Source: Paragorgia papillata (taxonomy: Eukaryota > Cnidaria > Anthozoa > Scleralcyonacea > Coralliidae). From it: a DNA stretch of 64,000 nucleotides. Below are positions 33,026 through 47,203 of the stretch, piece by piece. The notes under the pieces are model-generated. The model saw only the letters and a program-made list of their open reading frames with translations. It ran no database searches and was not told the origin of the DNA. A program made the position numbers and the translations under genes. Within the stretch, counting starts at the first letter, position 1, and every line of letters begins with the position of its first letter. The stretch covers positions 62,001 to 126,000 of the forward strand of contig JAWNZC010000090.1 of NCBI GenBank assembly GCA_035771165.1, read 5' to 3'.

Positions 33026-34814
33026 CTAAAAAAGAATATTAAACTGATAAGAAACTGACAGGGGTTACAAAACGTTATCAAAAGTGTTGAAAATAAGTTC
33101 TCAAATTCATTAATAATTCATGAGAATTTTACTCAATCAGACCGCTACATTCCGTCACGTGAATGGGCTGTGAAACACCGGTAAAGCACTGCATCAAACA
33201 CTAGTGTTTGATCTGTTTCTTCATCAAACACTAGAGTTTCATTTATGTTAATTAAACAGGAAACACGATACGATTGAGTAAAATTGTAACACAAAACATC
33301 CACAAGTCCCACAACGGTGGCTCATTGGTTCATTGTCTTTCATTTGAGAAGCCATTTCAAAAACTCGTTCTGCGTGTTTGATCACGGTATCAAAACACTC
33401 GAAAGCTATGAATCTCTCGGGGCTTCGCCCCTCGAGATACATTAGCTTTCTCGTGTTTTGATACCGTGATCAAACACTTGAACTCGTTTTTGAAATAGTA
33501 CATAAACTACATAAGACTTTGGCGCCGTTCACATCCTAATTATAACTCAAGTGGCTTGTTACAAACCATAATAAAATGAAATGAAAATTTATTTACACTT
33601 ATTTTTACATGATATTTATATACAGTTAATTTGTTGGGGTTTTTTTATGTATACATGCATGTATATTTTTTTGTAGTAAAAACTTAAAGTGTCTAGTGGC
33701 TAAGTTAACCGTTAGGTTTTCTAGTTAGCCACTAGAATAGGCCAATAGTCCACAAATAAAGTATGTTGCGTAAAGTTTGATTTGGTTGCATTATATAGGT
33801 AGTAGTCAACAGTGATATGACGTTAACGAATCTTCAAGAAGGATGTGTTAAAGCCTTCTTAGGAAATGTGGAAGATATGGAAAAGGTGATGGAGTCGTAC
33901 GTCATCGCTGTTATTGATGGAAAATCACAAATCACGTGTGACGAGGAGATCAACCGAAAACGTCGGACTTTCGGGTTCTACTGGAGGAAAAAGGTATGCA
34001 TTGTTGTTTTCGAAGTTTCATTTGCATGCATTGTGTGAGTGTTTTAGTTCGTTTAGGTTTATAATGAAGTCAGATGATATAGTTTAATAGCTTAATCATC
34101 AAATATACAAATACAAGCATAATCTGATGAAAGGTGGTCCAACAGGGCAAAGCCCCAATTGAAATGGACTACCAAAGAGAATACAACTACAGTATATATA
34201 ATATTAGGATAAAACATGCAAACTATGACCATGTGCACACGGCAACGCCCCCGAGCGCCCCCGCACTGCTTACCGTTCCCAAGGGAGTCGAAAACAATCA
34301 TCTAATTACTTGAAACAGTACGAAAACGCCCGGAAACGTTACCGTGTGCACACAGTGTATATCTATGTACAAGTCGGTAATTCATAACTATTAAACTTTC
34401 TTAAAAAATTAGCTCTAATTGCCCTTTTAAAAGTTAGATTAGTGTCTATCATTTTGATTTCCTTAGGAAGGGAATTCCATGCCCTTACAACCCTAAGGAA
34501 AGTATGAGTGATAAAAAAAAATTAGTCCTACATTTGAATTCAATGAAGTTATTTGGGTCATGCGACCTAATTGATTATCTGGGCTCAGGTCTTCTTTGAA
34601 CAAAATTATCTAAATTTAAGTTATATTGTCCAAGTAAACATTTATGAAAAAAAACTAAATCGCAGATATTTCTGCGGTACTCGAGCGGAAATAAATTGAG
34701 TTTGGATAACCTCTGTTTATAAGTCATGTCTTTAGGATAATTTAAGATAAAATTAGTTGCCCGACGTTGTACGTTTTCAAGAAGAAGTTTTTGATTGATT
34801 ATTTGGGTTGGTGA
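33016..34814. repeat. Segmental duplication, copy 1
   Basis: Matches 40858-42252 with only scattered differences, apart from an insertion of about 404 bp at 33096-33500 present only here. It includes the intron edge of the minus-strand gene, exon 1 of the Ig-kinase gene and most of a LINE fragment. The right breakpoint lies inside the LINE. Confidence 0.92.
33096..33500. mobile_element. Hairpin MITE inserted in duplication copy 1
   Basis: The other copy is an empty site: GAAAATAAG runs straight into ATAAACTAC there. The insert starts TTCTCAAATTCATTAATAATTC and contains a long palindrome at about 33385-33480 (TTTGATCACGGTATCAAAACAC and complement). No clear target duplication was found. It arrived after the duplication, or was lost precisely from the other copy. 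Confidence 0.8.
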
Positions 34815-37800
34815 CGATTTTCCAGTCATCAAGCTGGACTTCCTTCTCACGAATAAGTTAAATTTTAAACGTAGGTTGCTACAGAGGTTAAGAGAGACAT
34901 CGGCAGCACAGTGATGTTAACTACAACACTTGCCTAGATGACCGTAGTATTGCGGGCTCAAGGGGCCTCACGGTATGGCATTTAGTGCTTACCAACCGAA
35001 GAGCAACTGAGCGTGAATGACGGGATTGAAAGGGCCACGTCATTTTTATACCAACATGCCGCTGACCTTTGTCATGCGTGATACAACTCTTCAAGATTAC
35101 GTCATTGACATCGATATACCGTTTTTGAAAGCGTTTTCGTTTGATTGCGATGAAGTTATGTATATTACGGAAGCCCAGACGCGACAACATGAAATTAGAT
35201 TTTACATTTCTTGATTTTGTATTTTCTGATTTTACATTTCTTGATTTTGTATTTTCTGATTTTACATTTCTTGATTTTACATTTCTTGATTTTACATTTT
35301 CTGATTTTACATTTCTTGATTTTACATTTTTGTCAATATCGATATCGCGCCGTGGATTCTCTCGAATTCTTTCACCTTCGTGATTTATAAAGACCGGGCC
35401 ATCTGAGGATGCACTGTTAGCTCTGATTTTAGCAAGGCCAAGGGAGTAATGCTATTTTTACTGATATGTGGCGATACATATCCCGGTCTAGTTTATATAA
35501 TATATTAAAACAACGAACAAACGACAACATGATCCGACTTGGGAAGGACGGCTCTTAATTAAAACTTCAGCATTGATTTGTTATTGTTGTTGCAACAATT
35601 AAACATAATTCAAACTTACCGTTACAGCAGTTTTACGTGATTCGTGATCGCTGTATTGCAAGCCGGAATCAGTTGTTGCTTGTCCTTACCTTTTGTAGTT
35701 TTGTTTCACAGTTATATAAGGCAATTTATAAACATAATTGGTCCAATTTATACTACAGACACAAATTAAACGTCTAGCTGTTCAATGCGATTAACCGTGT
35801 ATAAATGTAGGACACAAAGTTTTGATCACGGACAATCACATGGTTAATCCAAATACTGTTAAGAACAGCTATATAACGGAGGCCAGGTTTATGCGTCTCA
35901 TAATTTGATATATTTGATACTAGACGTTCTAAATGTTTATATTTACAGTGCGACTGAACGATGCGCTTAACAGACGCCGCTAAAGTTTTATCAGCACTTC
36001 ACTTGCGATAGTAACTTCTAGTATTTTAGATAGCTTTATAGACGGCAAGAATCATCCAAATCATGTGCAAGGCCGTTCAAACCGAAAACAAAGGTTGCAA
36101 CCGGAATTTATTTACATTTTCCAGTGGTCGCGAACCATGTAAAATATATGGCTATATAATAAAAGTTGAAAATGTAAAAGTTGAAAATGTAAAAGTATAA
36201 AATGTAAAAGTATAAAATGTAAAAGTTGAAAATGTAAAAGTTGAAAATGTAAAAGTTGAAAATGTAAAAGTTGAAAATGTAAAAGTTGAAAATGTAAAAG
36301 TTGAAAATGTAAAAGTGGAAAATGTAAAAGTTGAAAATGTAAAAGTTGAAAATGTAAAAGTTGAAAATGTAAAAGATGAAAATGCAAAAGTTGAAAATGT
36401 AAAAGTTGAAAATGTAAAAGTTGAAAATGCAAAAGTTGAAAATGCAAAAGTTGAAAATGTAAAAGTTGAGACCAGGAAGACCCCCTGCAGCGCATGACAC
36501 TCTGCACGCGGTTCCCATGAAAGGCGATCATGGATCTTGCTGGGAATTTTAGAGGAGTTTGCCGTCGCCACAGAAAAAAATGCGCAGGTTATCGGATGAG
36601 CAATCCATCGTCTCACACCTGTGTGTGTGGGTGTCCAGCGTTCGAGCACGTAAGTTGTGGTCGGTTACTGTGTGAGATATCCGTATTTTTAAATAGGGTG
36701 TGCGATTGATGTAAAGCTATATACATGCCTTTACAGTCAAATATCAAATGTTGTCTAGCGTGCGACGGCGTTATTCTTCCGAAACATCAATGTTGATACG
36801 TCTAGCTAGTCAGTGAAGATTATTTGGTTAATTTCCGTAAGCTTTTGGTTGATTTCCAGCGAGCTAGCTTTTTAATAATACCGTGCCAAGAGTCTACCGT
36901 ACGCCTTCCTGCGAGCCGCACGGTTAAGAGCGTACCTATAAATTCAAAGAGCGAACCAAACAGATTTATGCAGCGTGCTGTGTGTGACTGAAGCAATTGT
37001 AATAAGAATTAGTTCGGTGTGCTGTTATCACGCTTTATAAACCAGGCGAGATTCTGTAGTGTTTGTCTAACAACATTGTTATGTTGCGGGAGAAACCGCG
37101 TGATAGTATACTCCGATTTTTATAGTAGAATTCCTAGAACTGTATCTTCGCGATAAATTCGTACATGGCTATAATATTTGCATTCTTCGTTACTTGGTTG
37201 TTGACTGTACTTTCGTGCTAAAATCGTTCTATCATCTCAGCGACTGGTGTTACTATAATAATTGTTCCTCAATAAAGCAATATATACAGGAATCTGTGAG
37301 CCCTATCGCTTCCAAGTTTCTCTGGAAAAAGCGGATAACATGGATAGACAAGTGTACCATTTGCGAGCAAACGTCAGGTGTGAACGTTTTTTCAATTTTT
37401 CGCGTTTGTTAACTTTGTTTACGTTTCAAATTTGGCTAATCCATGTTTACATACGCGAAACGCTATAAAAGTCACGCCTACACGCGCGGTTTTCCGGGTT
37501 TTCCCCAAGCATGCAATCAAGGCATGCAATCAAGCGTATGAAATAATCCATGTAGCGGCCCTCGTTGTGGGGTCTTTGAGTCGCCCTGGGAGAGTTCAAA
37601 CATTGAACTTTCATGCGACGAATCTAATGGATAATGAGGGTTTTTACAGAGAAATCAGGTTTCTGCTCCTAAATTGTAGGAAGAAAGTTTCGTGGTGAAC
37701 TTCTCTAGGTTACAACGACCGGAAAAGCAAAAATCGTCCATGAGGAGATATGACCTTTAACCCTATTTAGACCAGGATCTTTTGAGGTCCTCTCCTAATG

Positions 37801-39463
37801 TGAACACTAATAACTTTAGAACCAATGAAGCAATCAACACTATATTTGGCAACTTTTCCCAAAATTTATCTAGGAACATTTTCGTTACATTGACTTGCGT
37901 TGAGACAGTGTGATGTTGCCATTGTAAGTGGTAACCATATTTTGATAGATTTTACGAAATTCTGAGTACTCTGTAAAATTCACTGTTTTGTAGAGTTTTT
38001 TTTCCTGATTTTACCCATGTGGTTACTATTATGACCATTTATGATATTTTTAATGATAATAACTCGCCTAAGACTATTTTCTCTTCATATACGACGAAAA
38101 CAAGAATGGTGGATCCGAGCTGGCGGATCCATGACGTCATAATGACGTCATCACTGTTGCTAATGACTACAGAAATGTTAGTAGACATTGATGTTTTACT
38201 AAATAATAAACTTCTCTTACAATTTAAGCTAATACTTCAACGCATGGAGCCTACAGAATTTGCCTCAATAAAATCAATTAAATGACATCATTTTGATGTC
38301 ATAATACCATGGAAACTCAATATCAAAACCCACTAGAATTTACACATATATAATTCTGTGAAACTTCAGTGGCCAATGGGTTAAATAGTTTTCGAGTTAA
38401 AGGGGGAGGGCCTCAAAAGCCTCCCCCTGGTCCCAGAAGAAGAAAAAGCCTGGTCTGAATAGGGTTACGTTTTACGAACATCCACAAACGCCTGTTACAT
38501 ATGTATTAAACCAAGCTCGCACGCCTATACCATATGTACAACTGTACTTACAACATCCATTAGTATAGTGCTATGATGTATTGTATAATGTTTGCAATAT
38601 AATTATAGGCACTGTTACCGAACTGTAGTTCCAGTGGATGTCAGTGTATTGGGTATAGTATGGTGTCCGAACTTGCAGAATGCTTCCACTGCGGGCATAG
38701 TAAGGACCGACATAGGTTACCACCAACATCGTTAGAAGCTGACTCTAGAGAAACGACCAAGGATGTGTGTGTTGCAGGTAAGCATATCGCGAAATAAGTA
38801 TGATTTAGTTTCTATAAGTTACGTCTTCACCATTTTAATTACAGTGACCCAGATTTAAATATAGAATCTAATAATTTTATTTATAGGGTATGGATGGAGT
38901 GACGTCAAACGCGATGTGGTAAACAAGCGAAATCAGCATGACGAGGAGACGGGTGGAAGCACGCAAAACATTGTTAGTTGAATAAGGCTATTCGTTTTGT
39001 TTTTGTATAAGTCGGGCAACACCTTAGCATCTAATGACGACGCCTTTTACGCCTTTTACCTAATCCTGTTATTGTAAAGGACTATATAATGATATATCGA
39101 CTGTTTCACCCATCAAAATGACGTCAAATTTGAGTTAAATTGGCCCGAATAGCACCAAGCAGAGAATACAATTGTGTTATAAACCCCATCTTTTAAACTG
39201 ATTCTAGATCCGACACTGATCTCTAGAGTTTGTTTTATTTGCTGTTTATTCGTTTTTAACTGCATATCCATTAATGTGCTGATGCATGATTTTCTTGTCA
39301 GGGGCGTAAAAAATCTCGAAGAGGTGCAGCGACAACAAAAGTCATTGATGTTGTAAAAATGGACAGAAAATATTTCAAGTGCAGTGGACGCATAACATAT
39401 AGAGTGACAGGTGCTTACAAAAAGGTAGATATATGATCATAACGGTATTATCTTTAAATATAT

Positions 39464-39511
<48 letters not shown>

Positions 39512-42500
39512 ACATGCATGATTTGGAAACGAGCGCGGTGATTGGATGAAAGCCGAGTTTCGCTAATGTTTCCGTAATCAGTTGCAACAAGGATTATGTT
39601 TTCTGTTTATTTGAACCAGTGCACATGAACGACATAGAGGCATGAGTTAAACGCCGAACTGTTCATCTATTACATGTTTAAATTGTTTGCATTGAGTTTG
39701 ACGCATGAAACTAGTTCTAGGTTTAGCTCAGGATCACACGTTACATTACAGTACAAAAATATACCGCAATAATTAACAACGAACTGACTATACATATTGT
39801 TATAAAATGGGTTATCTCTGTATAAATTATTTAAAGAAGGTACATTGATGCAACACGCTGGCGAGGTAGCTATATATAGATCTTTATTCGGGGTAGGAAT
39901 GATATACAGGACTATTCAAAAACTCATTAATAATTCACGAGGAAAACACAAAGGAAATCAGTACCATGTCCGTGGTTTTATACCAATACTAATGAACATA
40001 CAATTTTATATAAAGAATACTAGTGAACATACAATAAAAACTCGAACATATATATGAACATAATTTGTTATATATCAAGTGTCAAAGTCCATTTTTCTAG
40101 CTCTCTGATTGGGCGAGCGGTCCTTGCGTGGCATTCCGAAAATCGTGATGTTTCCCCGCGTAACCCATGGCAGCGGGTATCATTACATTTATTTTTCCCT
40201 AGGGAAAAATATCAAAACCGGAAGTAGATGCTCTGGTTCAGTTTGTCTTTGTTTTCTCCAGTTTTCTTTCATTAAAAACAATGTCTGAAAATTTTACTCA
40301 ACATTTTTGTTGTCATTTGACACTTGATATATAACAAAACACTTATTTACTGGTACCTCGGGAAAACAGTGTGTTTTGTGGCCCCTCGACTGCTCGTTGT
40401 TGCCCTCGGCTTCGCCTCGGGAAACAACGGCAGTCTCGGGTCCACAAAACACACTGTTTCCCTCGGCGCCAGTAAATAAGTGTTTAATAAAACACTCGCA
40501 TCACGTGTTTTATCAGATCTAAAACACTCGGGCTGTGCCCTCGTGGTTTTAAATCTGATAAAACACTTCTGCTCGTGTTTTAAATATTACTTGAACGATC
40601 GCTAAAGGTAAATCAGTCTAACAGTAAAAGTTCAGGGAACTCTTCTGGCTCTTGCATGGTTCTCTTCGTGGATTAATATTGCTTGGCTTACTTACCATTC
40701 TTATCCATCAACCACTGTGCTATAAACTAGGTTGTATTCAAGTTATATTAGAGTAGTAACTACGTAATAATACTAACAATATTAATGATGTAAATATATG
40801 TAAAGCTCAGCCTAAAAACACTATTGCTAAACATGTTAACATGCCCATTCAAATTGGTTAGTAAAGCTAAAAAAGAATATTAAACTGATAAGAAACTGAC
40901 AGGGGTTACAAAACGTTATCAAAAGTGTTGAAAATAAGATAAACTACATAAGACTTTGGCGCCGTTCACATCCTAATTATAACTCAAGTGGCTTGTTACA
41001 AACCATAATAAAATGAAATGAAAATTTATTTACACTTATTTTTACATGATATTTATATACAGTTAATTTGTTGGGTTTTTTTTATGTATACATGCATGTA
41101 TATTTTTTTGTAGTAAAAACTTAAAGTGTCTAGTGGCTAAGTTAACCGTTAGGTTTTCTAGTTAGCCACTAGAATAGGCCAATAGTCCACAAATAAAGTA
41201 TGTTGCGTAAAGTTTGATTTGGTTGCATTATATAGGTAGTAGTCAACAGTGATATGACGTTAACGAATCTTCAAGAAGGATGTGTTAAAGCCTTCTTAGG
41301 AAATGTGGAAGATATGGAAAAGGTGATGGAGTCGTACGTCATCGCTGTTATTGATGGAAAATCACAAATCACGTGTGACGAGGAGATCAACCGAAAACGT
41401 CGGACTTTCGGGTTCTACTGGAGGAAAAAGGTATGCGTTGTTGTTTTCGAAGTTTCATTTGCATGCATTGTGTGAGTGTTTTAGTTCGTTTAGGTTTATA
41501 ATGAAGTCAGATGATATAGTTTAATAGCTTAATCATCAAATATACAAATACAAGCATAATCTGATGAAAGGTGGTCCAACAGGGCAAAGCCCCAATTGAA
41601 ATGGACTACCAAAGAGAATACAACTACAGTATATATAATATTAGGATAAAACATGCAAACTATGACCATGTGCACACGGCAACGCCCCCGAGCGCCCCCG
41701 CACTGCTTACCGTTCTCAAGGGAGTCGAAAACAATCATCTAATTACTTGAAACAGTACGAAAACGCCCGGAAACGTTACCGTGTGCACACAGTGTATATC
41801 TATGTACAAGTCGGTAATTCATAACTATTAAACTTTCTTAAAAAATTAGCTCTAATTGCCCTTTTAAAAGTTAGATTAGTGTCTATCATTTTGATTTCCT
41901 TAGGAAGGGAATTCCATGCCCTTACAACCCTAAGGAAAGTATGAGTGATAAAAAAAATTAGTCCTACATTTGAATTCAATGAAGTTATTTGGGTCATGCG
42001 ACCTAATTGATTATCTGGGCTCAGGTCTTCTTTGAACAAAATTATCTAAATTTAAGTTATATTGTCCAAGTAAACATTTATGAAAAAAAACTAAATCGCA
42101 GATATTTCTGCGGTACTCGAGCGGAAATAAATTGAGTTTGGATAACCTCTGTTTATAAGTCATGTCTTTAGGATAATTTAAGATAAAATTAGTTGCCCGA
42201 CGTTGTACGTTTTCAAGAAGAAGTTTTTGATTGATTATTTGGGTTGGTGACCATAACTGCGAACAATGTTATCCTTGTGTCGATATCTTTTTAAGTCTTT
42301 ACATCAAGACACCTTCATATTTTTAGTAATATTTAAAACACGAACTGCAGTAGTGTTTTATCAGATATAAAACACGAGACGATAGCCGAGTGTTTTAGAT
42401 CTGATAAACCACGTAGTCCGATTGTTCTGAATAGCTTCAAAAACGCCGACCCGTTTCATTAGTTTATTGGCGTAGTAATTTTGAAAATCAAGCCGCGAGA

Positions 42501-45500
42501 TAATCAAATTTAAAGTTTAATATGTAAATCATTTTTTACCATGTACTGATTTCTTTTCTCATCAATGAGTTTTTGAATGGGTATATATTGTCAAACTCAT
42601 TAATAATTCACGAAGAAAATTCAAAAGAAATAAATGTTCAACCAGTATTTAGAAATCGGAGGAAGATTAGATCCGAATTTCCCAACTTTAATACCGATTT
42701 TCCCTCTAAATAAGGATTGTTTGAGAAGCAACTTCAAACACTCGTAAGTGTTCATCATCTTATTTCTAAATACAAACAAGCGGGTTAAAAAACTCGACGT
42801 CTCCTCGTATTTTCAAGCCGTTTGTCTCGGAGGAAGAACACATACAGATCATTTCCTTTATATACATGCAGTGTGTATAAAAAAAACCGATACCACTTAA
42901 AAAAATATGTATTTTTTTATTTCACCCGGTGAGTGCAAAAGAATACATAGTCAAGTTTTAAAGGCGTTCTCTTTTTTAATTGATACACATGCACTGTTTG
43001 CATAGCGTCGCTTTGGGGTTAAGATAATATGTTGCCTCAAAGCGAGGCTTGGTGGTGAGAACAAAAGCGTGACGTAAACTCGCATATGTCCCATTATTGA
43101 ATTATGTCAACTGCCGGCTTCATGCACTAATTCACAATATCAAAGAGGATAGCGGCATATTTATCATAATCTGTTTCGTTCAAAACATGCACTATATTTC
43201 GAAAAATATCTTAAAAAATTACTGAAATGACACTGACAATAATAAAAAAAGCCATCTGTTGCGTACTGCATGATTGTTGATTTGTCATATTAAACTCTTT
43301 TTAGGATTCGTTCAGGTAGGATTATTGTAAAATGTAAAGCCCTCATCGTTTTTGTTATGTCGGTTTGAATGTTATATTCAAATCATACTCGTACCATACT
43401 TGTTAGTAAATGTGTGTCATTATCTAGCTTACTTTCCATCAATATTTTTTTACTTTATTTATGCATTTTCATTACATAAGAAAAGTGAAAATAGTGACGA
43501 CTCCATAGATTCTGTTGTGGATACCTCTCATGAAAGTTCGACAAATCGTACTAACAGTTTGCAGGTAGGCATAATGCAGCCATGCAGACTTACTGTATAA
43601 ATAAAACTTATGTACTGCTTTAAGTGCTTTTCAATATACACTGCTGCCTTGTTGTGCAGTTGTTTTACATTTGAATTTTCTTTAGAAAAGTGAAGTACAC
43701 GAAATCTCAGAATCCAGGAAGAGTGAACTCCCCGCAATTTCAAATTCTCGGAGAAGTGAACAAGTCGAAGTTAAAGAAAAGTAACTATACGAATTATTTA
43801 ATATATCATCATATACAAAGACCAAATTATATTTTAACGCAGGCTATTTTGTAAAATACAAAATGATTGTCACAATACGTCTTTAACCTGATTTGAGTTC
43901 AAGGGAAAAGGACGATATGGATTGTATGCATGAGCTCGAAAATTTTAACACAATTTGTGTTAGTTAGGCCCGGGTCAAACGACGTACTTCACACGAGACG
44001 AACTCAATGCAAATTAACCTAAACAAAAGACTTTCCTAATTTACATTGAGTTCGACTCATGAAAAGTTCGACGTTTGACCTGGGCCTAATTCAGACTAAT
44101 TGAACAGGAAATATGAAGTTATACACACTGTTGCATCCGATAGCAACTATAGAGATGCGCTCAATAATAGGTGTTTGTAGATGTTCTGAATTAAATCATC
44201 TAAAGCAAGAAACAACAAAGGAATGTTTTGTCTTTCCTTTCACGATACCGCCAACTTGTATTTCGTTATTATTTCATTGTCTTGCAGATTATTGGATGGA
44301 ATTATATATATGGTTGTTAATCGGTGTCATGCACGCCTCACCGTATTGCTGTTTCAGCGACATTTGTGGCATAATATTCACGTCTGACTTGTCTTAGCGG
44401 GTGTTCATATGATCGCCTCACACTTATTTCCCTATTAAAATTTTGTTGTGTTTATATGAGAAACCGGGCTGATGTCTAGTCACGGATCGTCAGACAAGCT
44501 AATTTAATTCATGATTTCTTCTCGCTAGGCGCGGGATGAAAACTACCATATGAACACAAGACAGACTTTGTCTCGCTTACCTGGTTTACTGGGATCATAT
44601 GAACACCCCCTTAGAAAATCAAAAATTTACTATGGCGATGGAAATGTATACTGAACATTTCGTATCCCTACTTCTACTATTTTCTTTTAGTTTCAAACGC
44701 CTTTTTGGAAGAAACCTGCACATACATGCATGCATGTATTCGATTTAATTTTCGTATGGATTTTTATTCTAATAAATGGCATTTTTTATTTTTCAATCAA
44801 GGCATAAGTTCAATTTTACCCATGGAAGGAACTGAACGAAGTACTTTAGGTATTCATTTTTTAATATTATATTTATTTGGATATAATATTTTGAATTGTA
44901 AACGAATTTTAACGGATATTTGTTGCTGCAAGCTGTTCCGTTAAATATATTTGTTAGAACAGTGCATGTCTCGCGTGCATCTGTCTGCACCATTGCATTT
45001 ACATTACTTTATTTTCTATTTTACCTATAGGATCTGCAAAACTTATTTTTGAACGGTGTGTCGATTCAAGGTATTCTGACGAGAAGAGCACTTTGTACTG
45101 TGATTGCAGATCGCAATGTTTTTCCAGCGAACGGCGAGACAAAATTGAAAAGGAATTTGGCACTGATTATGCTGTTCCACCTCCAGAGTATGACCCTTCA
45201 GAAATGGGGATGGCAACTTACTGGTTTCAGTTTAGGTACGTGACACGCGGTCGTCACGTTAGTGCTTTCACTTTCATATTTTTTTATTTCCTTATAATTA
45301 TGGAAGAGTAAATTTCATAAATTTAATAGAATTTCGTTAAACCTTTTCTTTTGCACACGTACTAAAGCGTTTAAAGTAGGTACTTCATCTGTTCATAATA
45401 ATTAATTGGTAATTATTTGCATGCTTTTCATCAGGTATTTGATGTCCATTTAGTCCATTGGAAATGCATAGTATCATCGCTTGCAAAATTCGTTATACCA

Positions 45501-47034
45501 ACGTATGTATATAGATCCCACGGTATATAGCATGCAAGATTTATGGCGGCAAGTTCATTTTACAATACTCTTTGGCGTTTGTAGAACACAATATGCATGG
45601 ACTGTGCGGACACTAAAATTGGTAAAAAAGTAAGCTGTTACCTACTAAAACTTGTAAAATTACATACTAAAAACCCGAACCATATTCGAAACAAACGCCC
45701 GTCTCGAAACAATAAAGATTCAAGAGAGAATTTTGGAGCACTTCTCTATCTGAACTTATTTAGGTTCGCAAAGGATTATGGTAAAACGGACAGCCATTAT
45801 CTTTTATGCTATTCCGTTGATTGTGTCCATTATATGACGTTTGAAATAATTATTTTCTTTAGTGAAAGGTGAAGATGAAAGTTATTTGATTGAAAGGGAT
45901 CGGAACTCGCTGGACAACGCGTTTGATATCAAACTGTGTGCAGCCACGCCAGGAGAAGGTATGGGTCAATTCAGAAAAAAATAGTGAAGGAAATTATGCC
46001 ATGGCCCATGCCATGATTAACGCGTTCTTCAGTTACATATTTCCCATCTATATATCATATTATAAACCGGACACATGCAAGTGTTATTGGGCACAGTGCG
46101 GGAGAAAAGGGGATGTGACACTCCAGCTATTCAGAATAATGGTCGGTATATTCTGTAGGGAAAACGCGACTTGTCGGTAAATTAATTGGGTAGGAGGCTA
46201 CTATATAGATGCACCACACCCACCTTAATCAAAATGGTCACTGCATGATTAACACAAAAACAAATAAGTGAGTGCATATGTAATTGAGTGTAATAACTAG
46301 GTATAGACTGTTTCGGCATTTATTGTTCACCAATCCTAGCCGATTTAATTATGTCTTGCAACTTTATGTAATTTTAATAAACGAGCAATAGTGCTTTATC
46401 GGATATAAAACACGACGCGTAAGCCGAGTTTTTGGATCCGATAAAGCACGTACTTGCGAGTTTATTGAACGGCTTAAAAAGCGAACCATTTCGTAAGTTC
46501 ATTTACCTAAAAAGTTTGGAGATTGACTTAGTGTGAACCGTAAAATTCAGCCAGAGATTTATCGAATTTGATTTAAATTTGATTCGATTCTCTGCAGAAA
46601 GTGGTTTAATTGCACATGGACCAGATCGTGCTGTTGGTGTTGATGGGGATGACTGCCTGGTGCTCGCTTGTTTTTCCTATTATCATTGCACAATGGTCGT
46701 TGAATATTCCTGGTTCGTAAACGGGAGACCTGTCAAAGAGGGAAGAAAGGCGTCTCTCATGTTTGTAAACCAGCCTGGACAGTACCAGTGTGTGGTAAAA
46801 GTAAACGACCACGTTGAGAAATCTGCAGTAATTAATGTTGTTGAAAATAATCCAGACTCCAATGAAGTAATGCCCCCAAAACAATTGGATATGAGAAATC
46901 AAGAGGAAAACGGTAGGAAAACATTTAGGAGTAGAAAATATATAGTAGCTGTATCGTAAGAAACGTCTTTTGGATCTATAAACGATCTATATGGTATTGA
47001 GCACTCTCTAACTTTTCGTGAACCAAAACTCACT

Positions 47035-47065
<31 letters not shown>

Positions 47066-47171
47066 CACGCGAGAGTAAATCCTCTGTCACTTTGACTGCA
47101 GGTATATTAGCAATATGGTAACTTTGCATATCTGCATATCGGTACAACCTTATAAATGGATAACAATCGCC

Positions 47172-47203
<32 letters not shown>

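Larger units (their letters stand above)
34915..38608. other. Intron 1 of the kinase gene: minisatellites and unassigned sequence
   Basis: Contains two 15-bp minisatellites (35203-35332, 36162-36470). A block ATTACGGAAGCCCAGACGCG at about 35165 recurs inverted at 57374. Possible small exons around 37286-37376 were not supported by phase. Sequence from 36480 to 38608 shows no repeat or gene that I can name. Confidence 0.45.
40858..42252. repeat. Segmental duplication, copy 2
   Basis: Second copy of 33016-34814, in the same orientation, 7.4 kb downstream, lacking the MITE. It lies between exons 4 and 5 of the kinase gene. Confidence 0.92.

Noticed and set aside
36108..36649. Three overlapping frames of more than 130 codons on the minus strand
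   Set aside because: All read through the 15-bp minisatellite; several frames being open at once is a repeat artefact.
37194..37698. Small exons upstream of the Cys-rich exon of the kinase gene
   Set aside because: The phase at the donor near 37376 does not fit the exon at 38609, whereas the exon at 33817 fits exactly.
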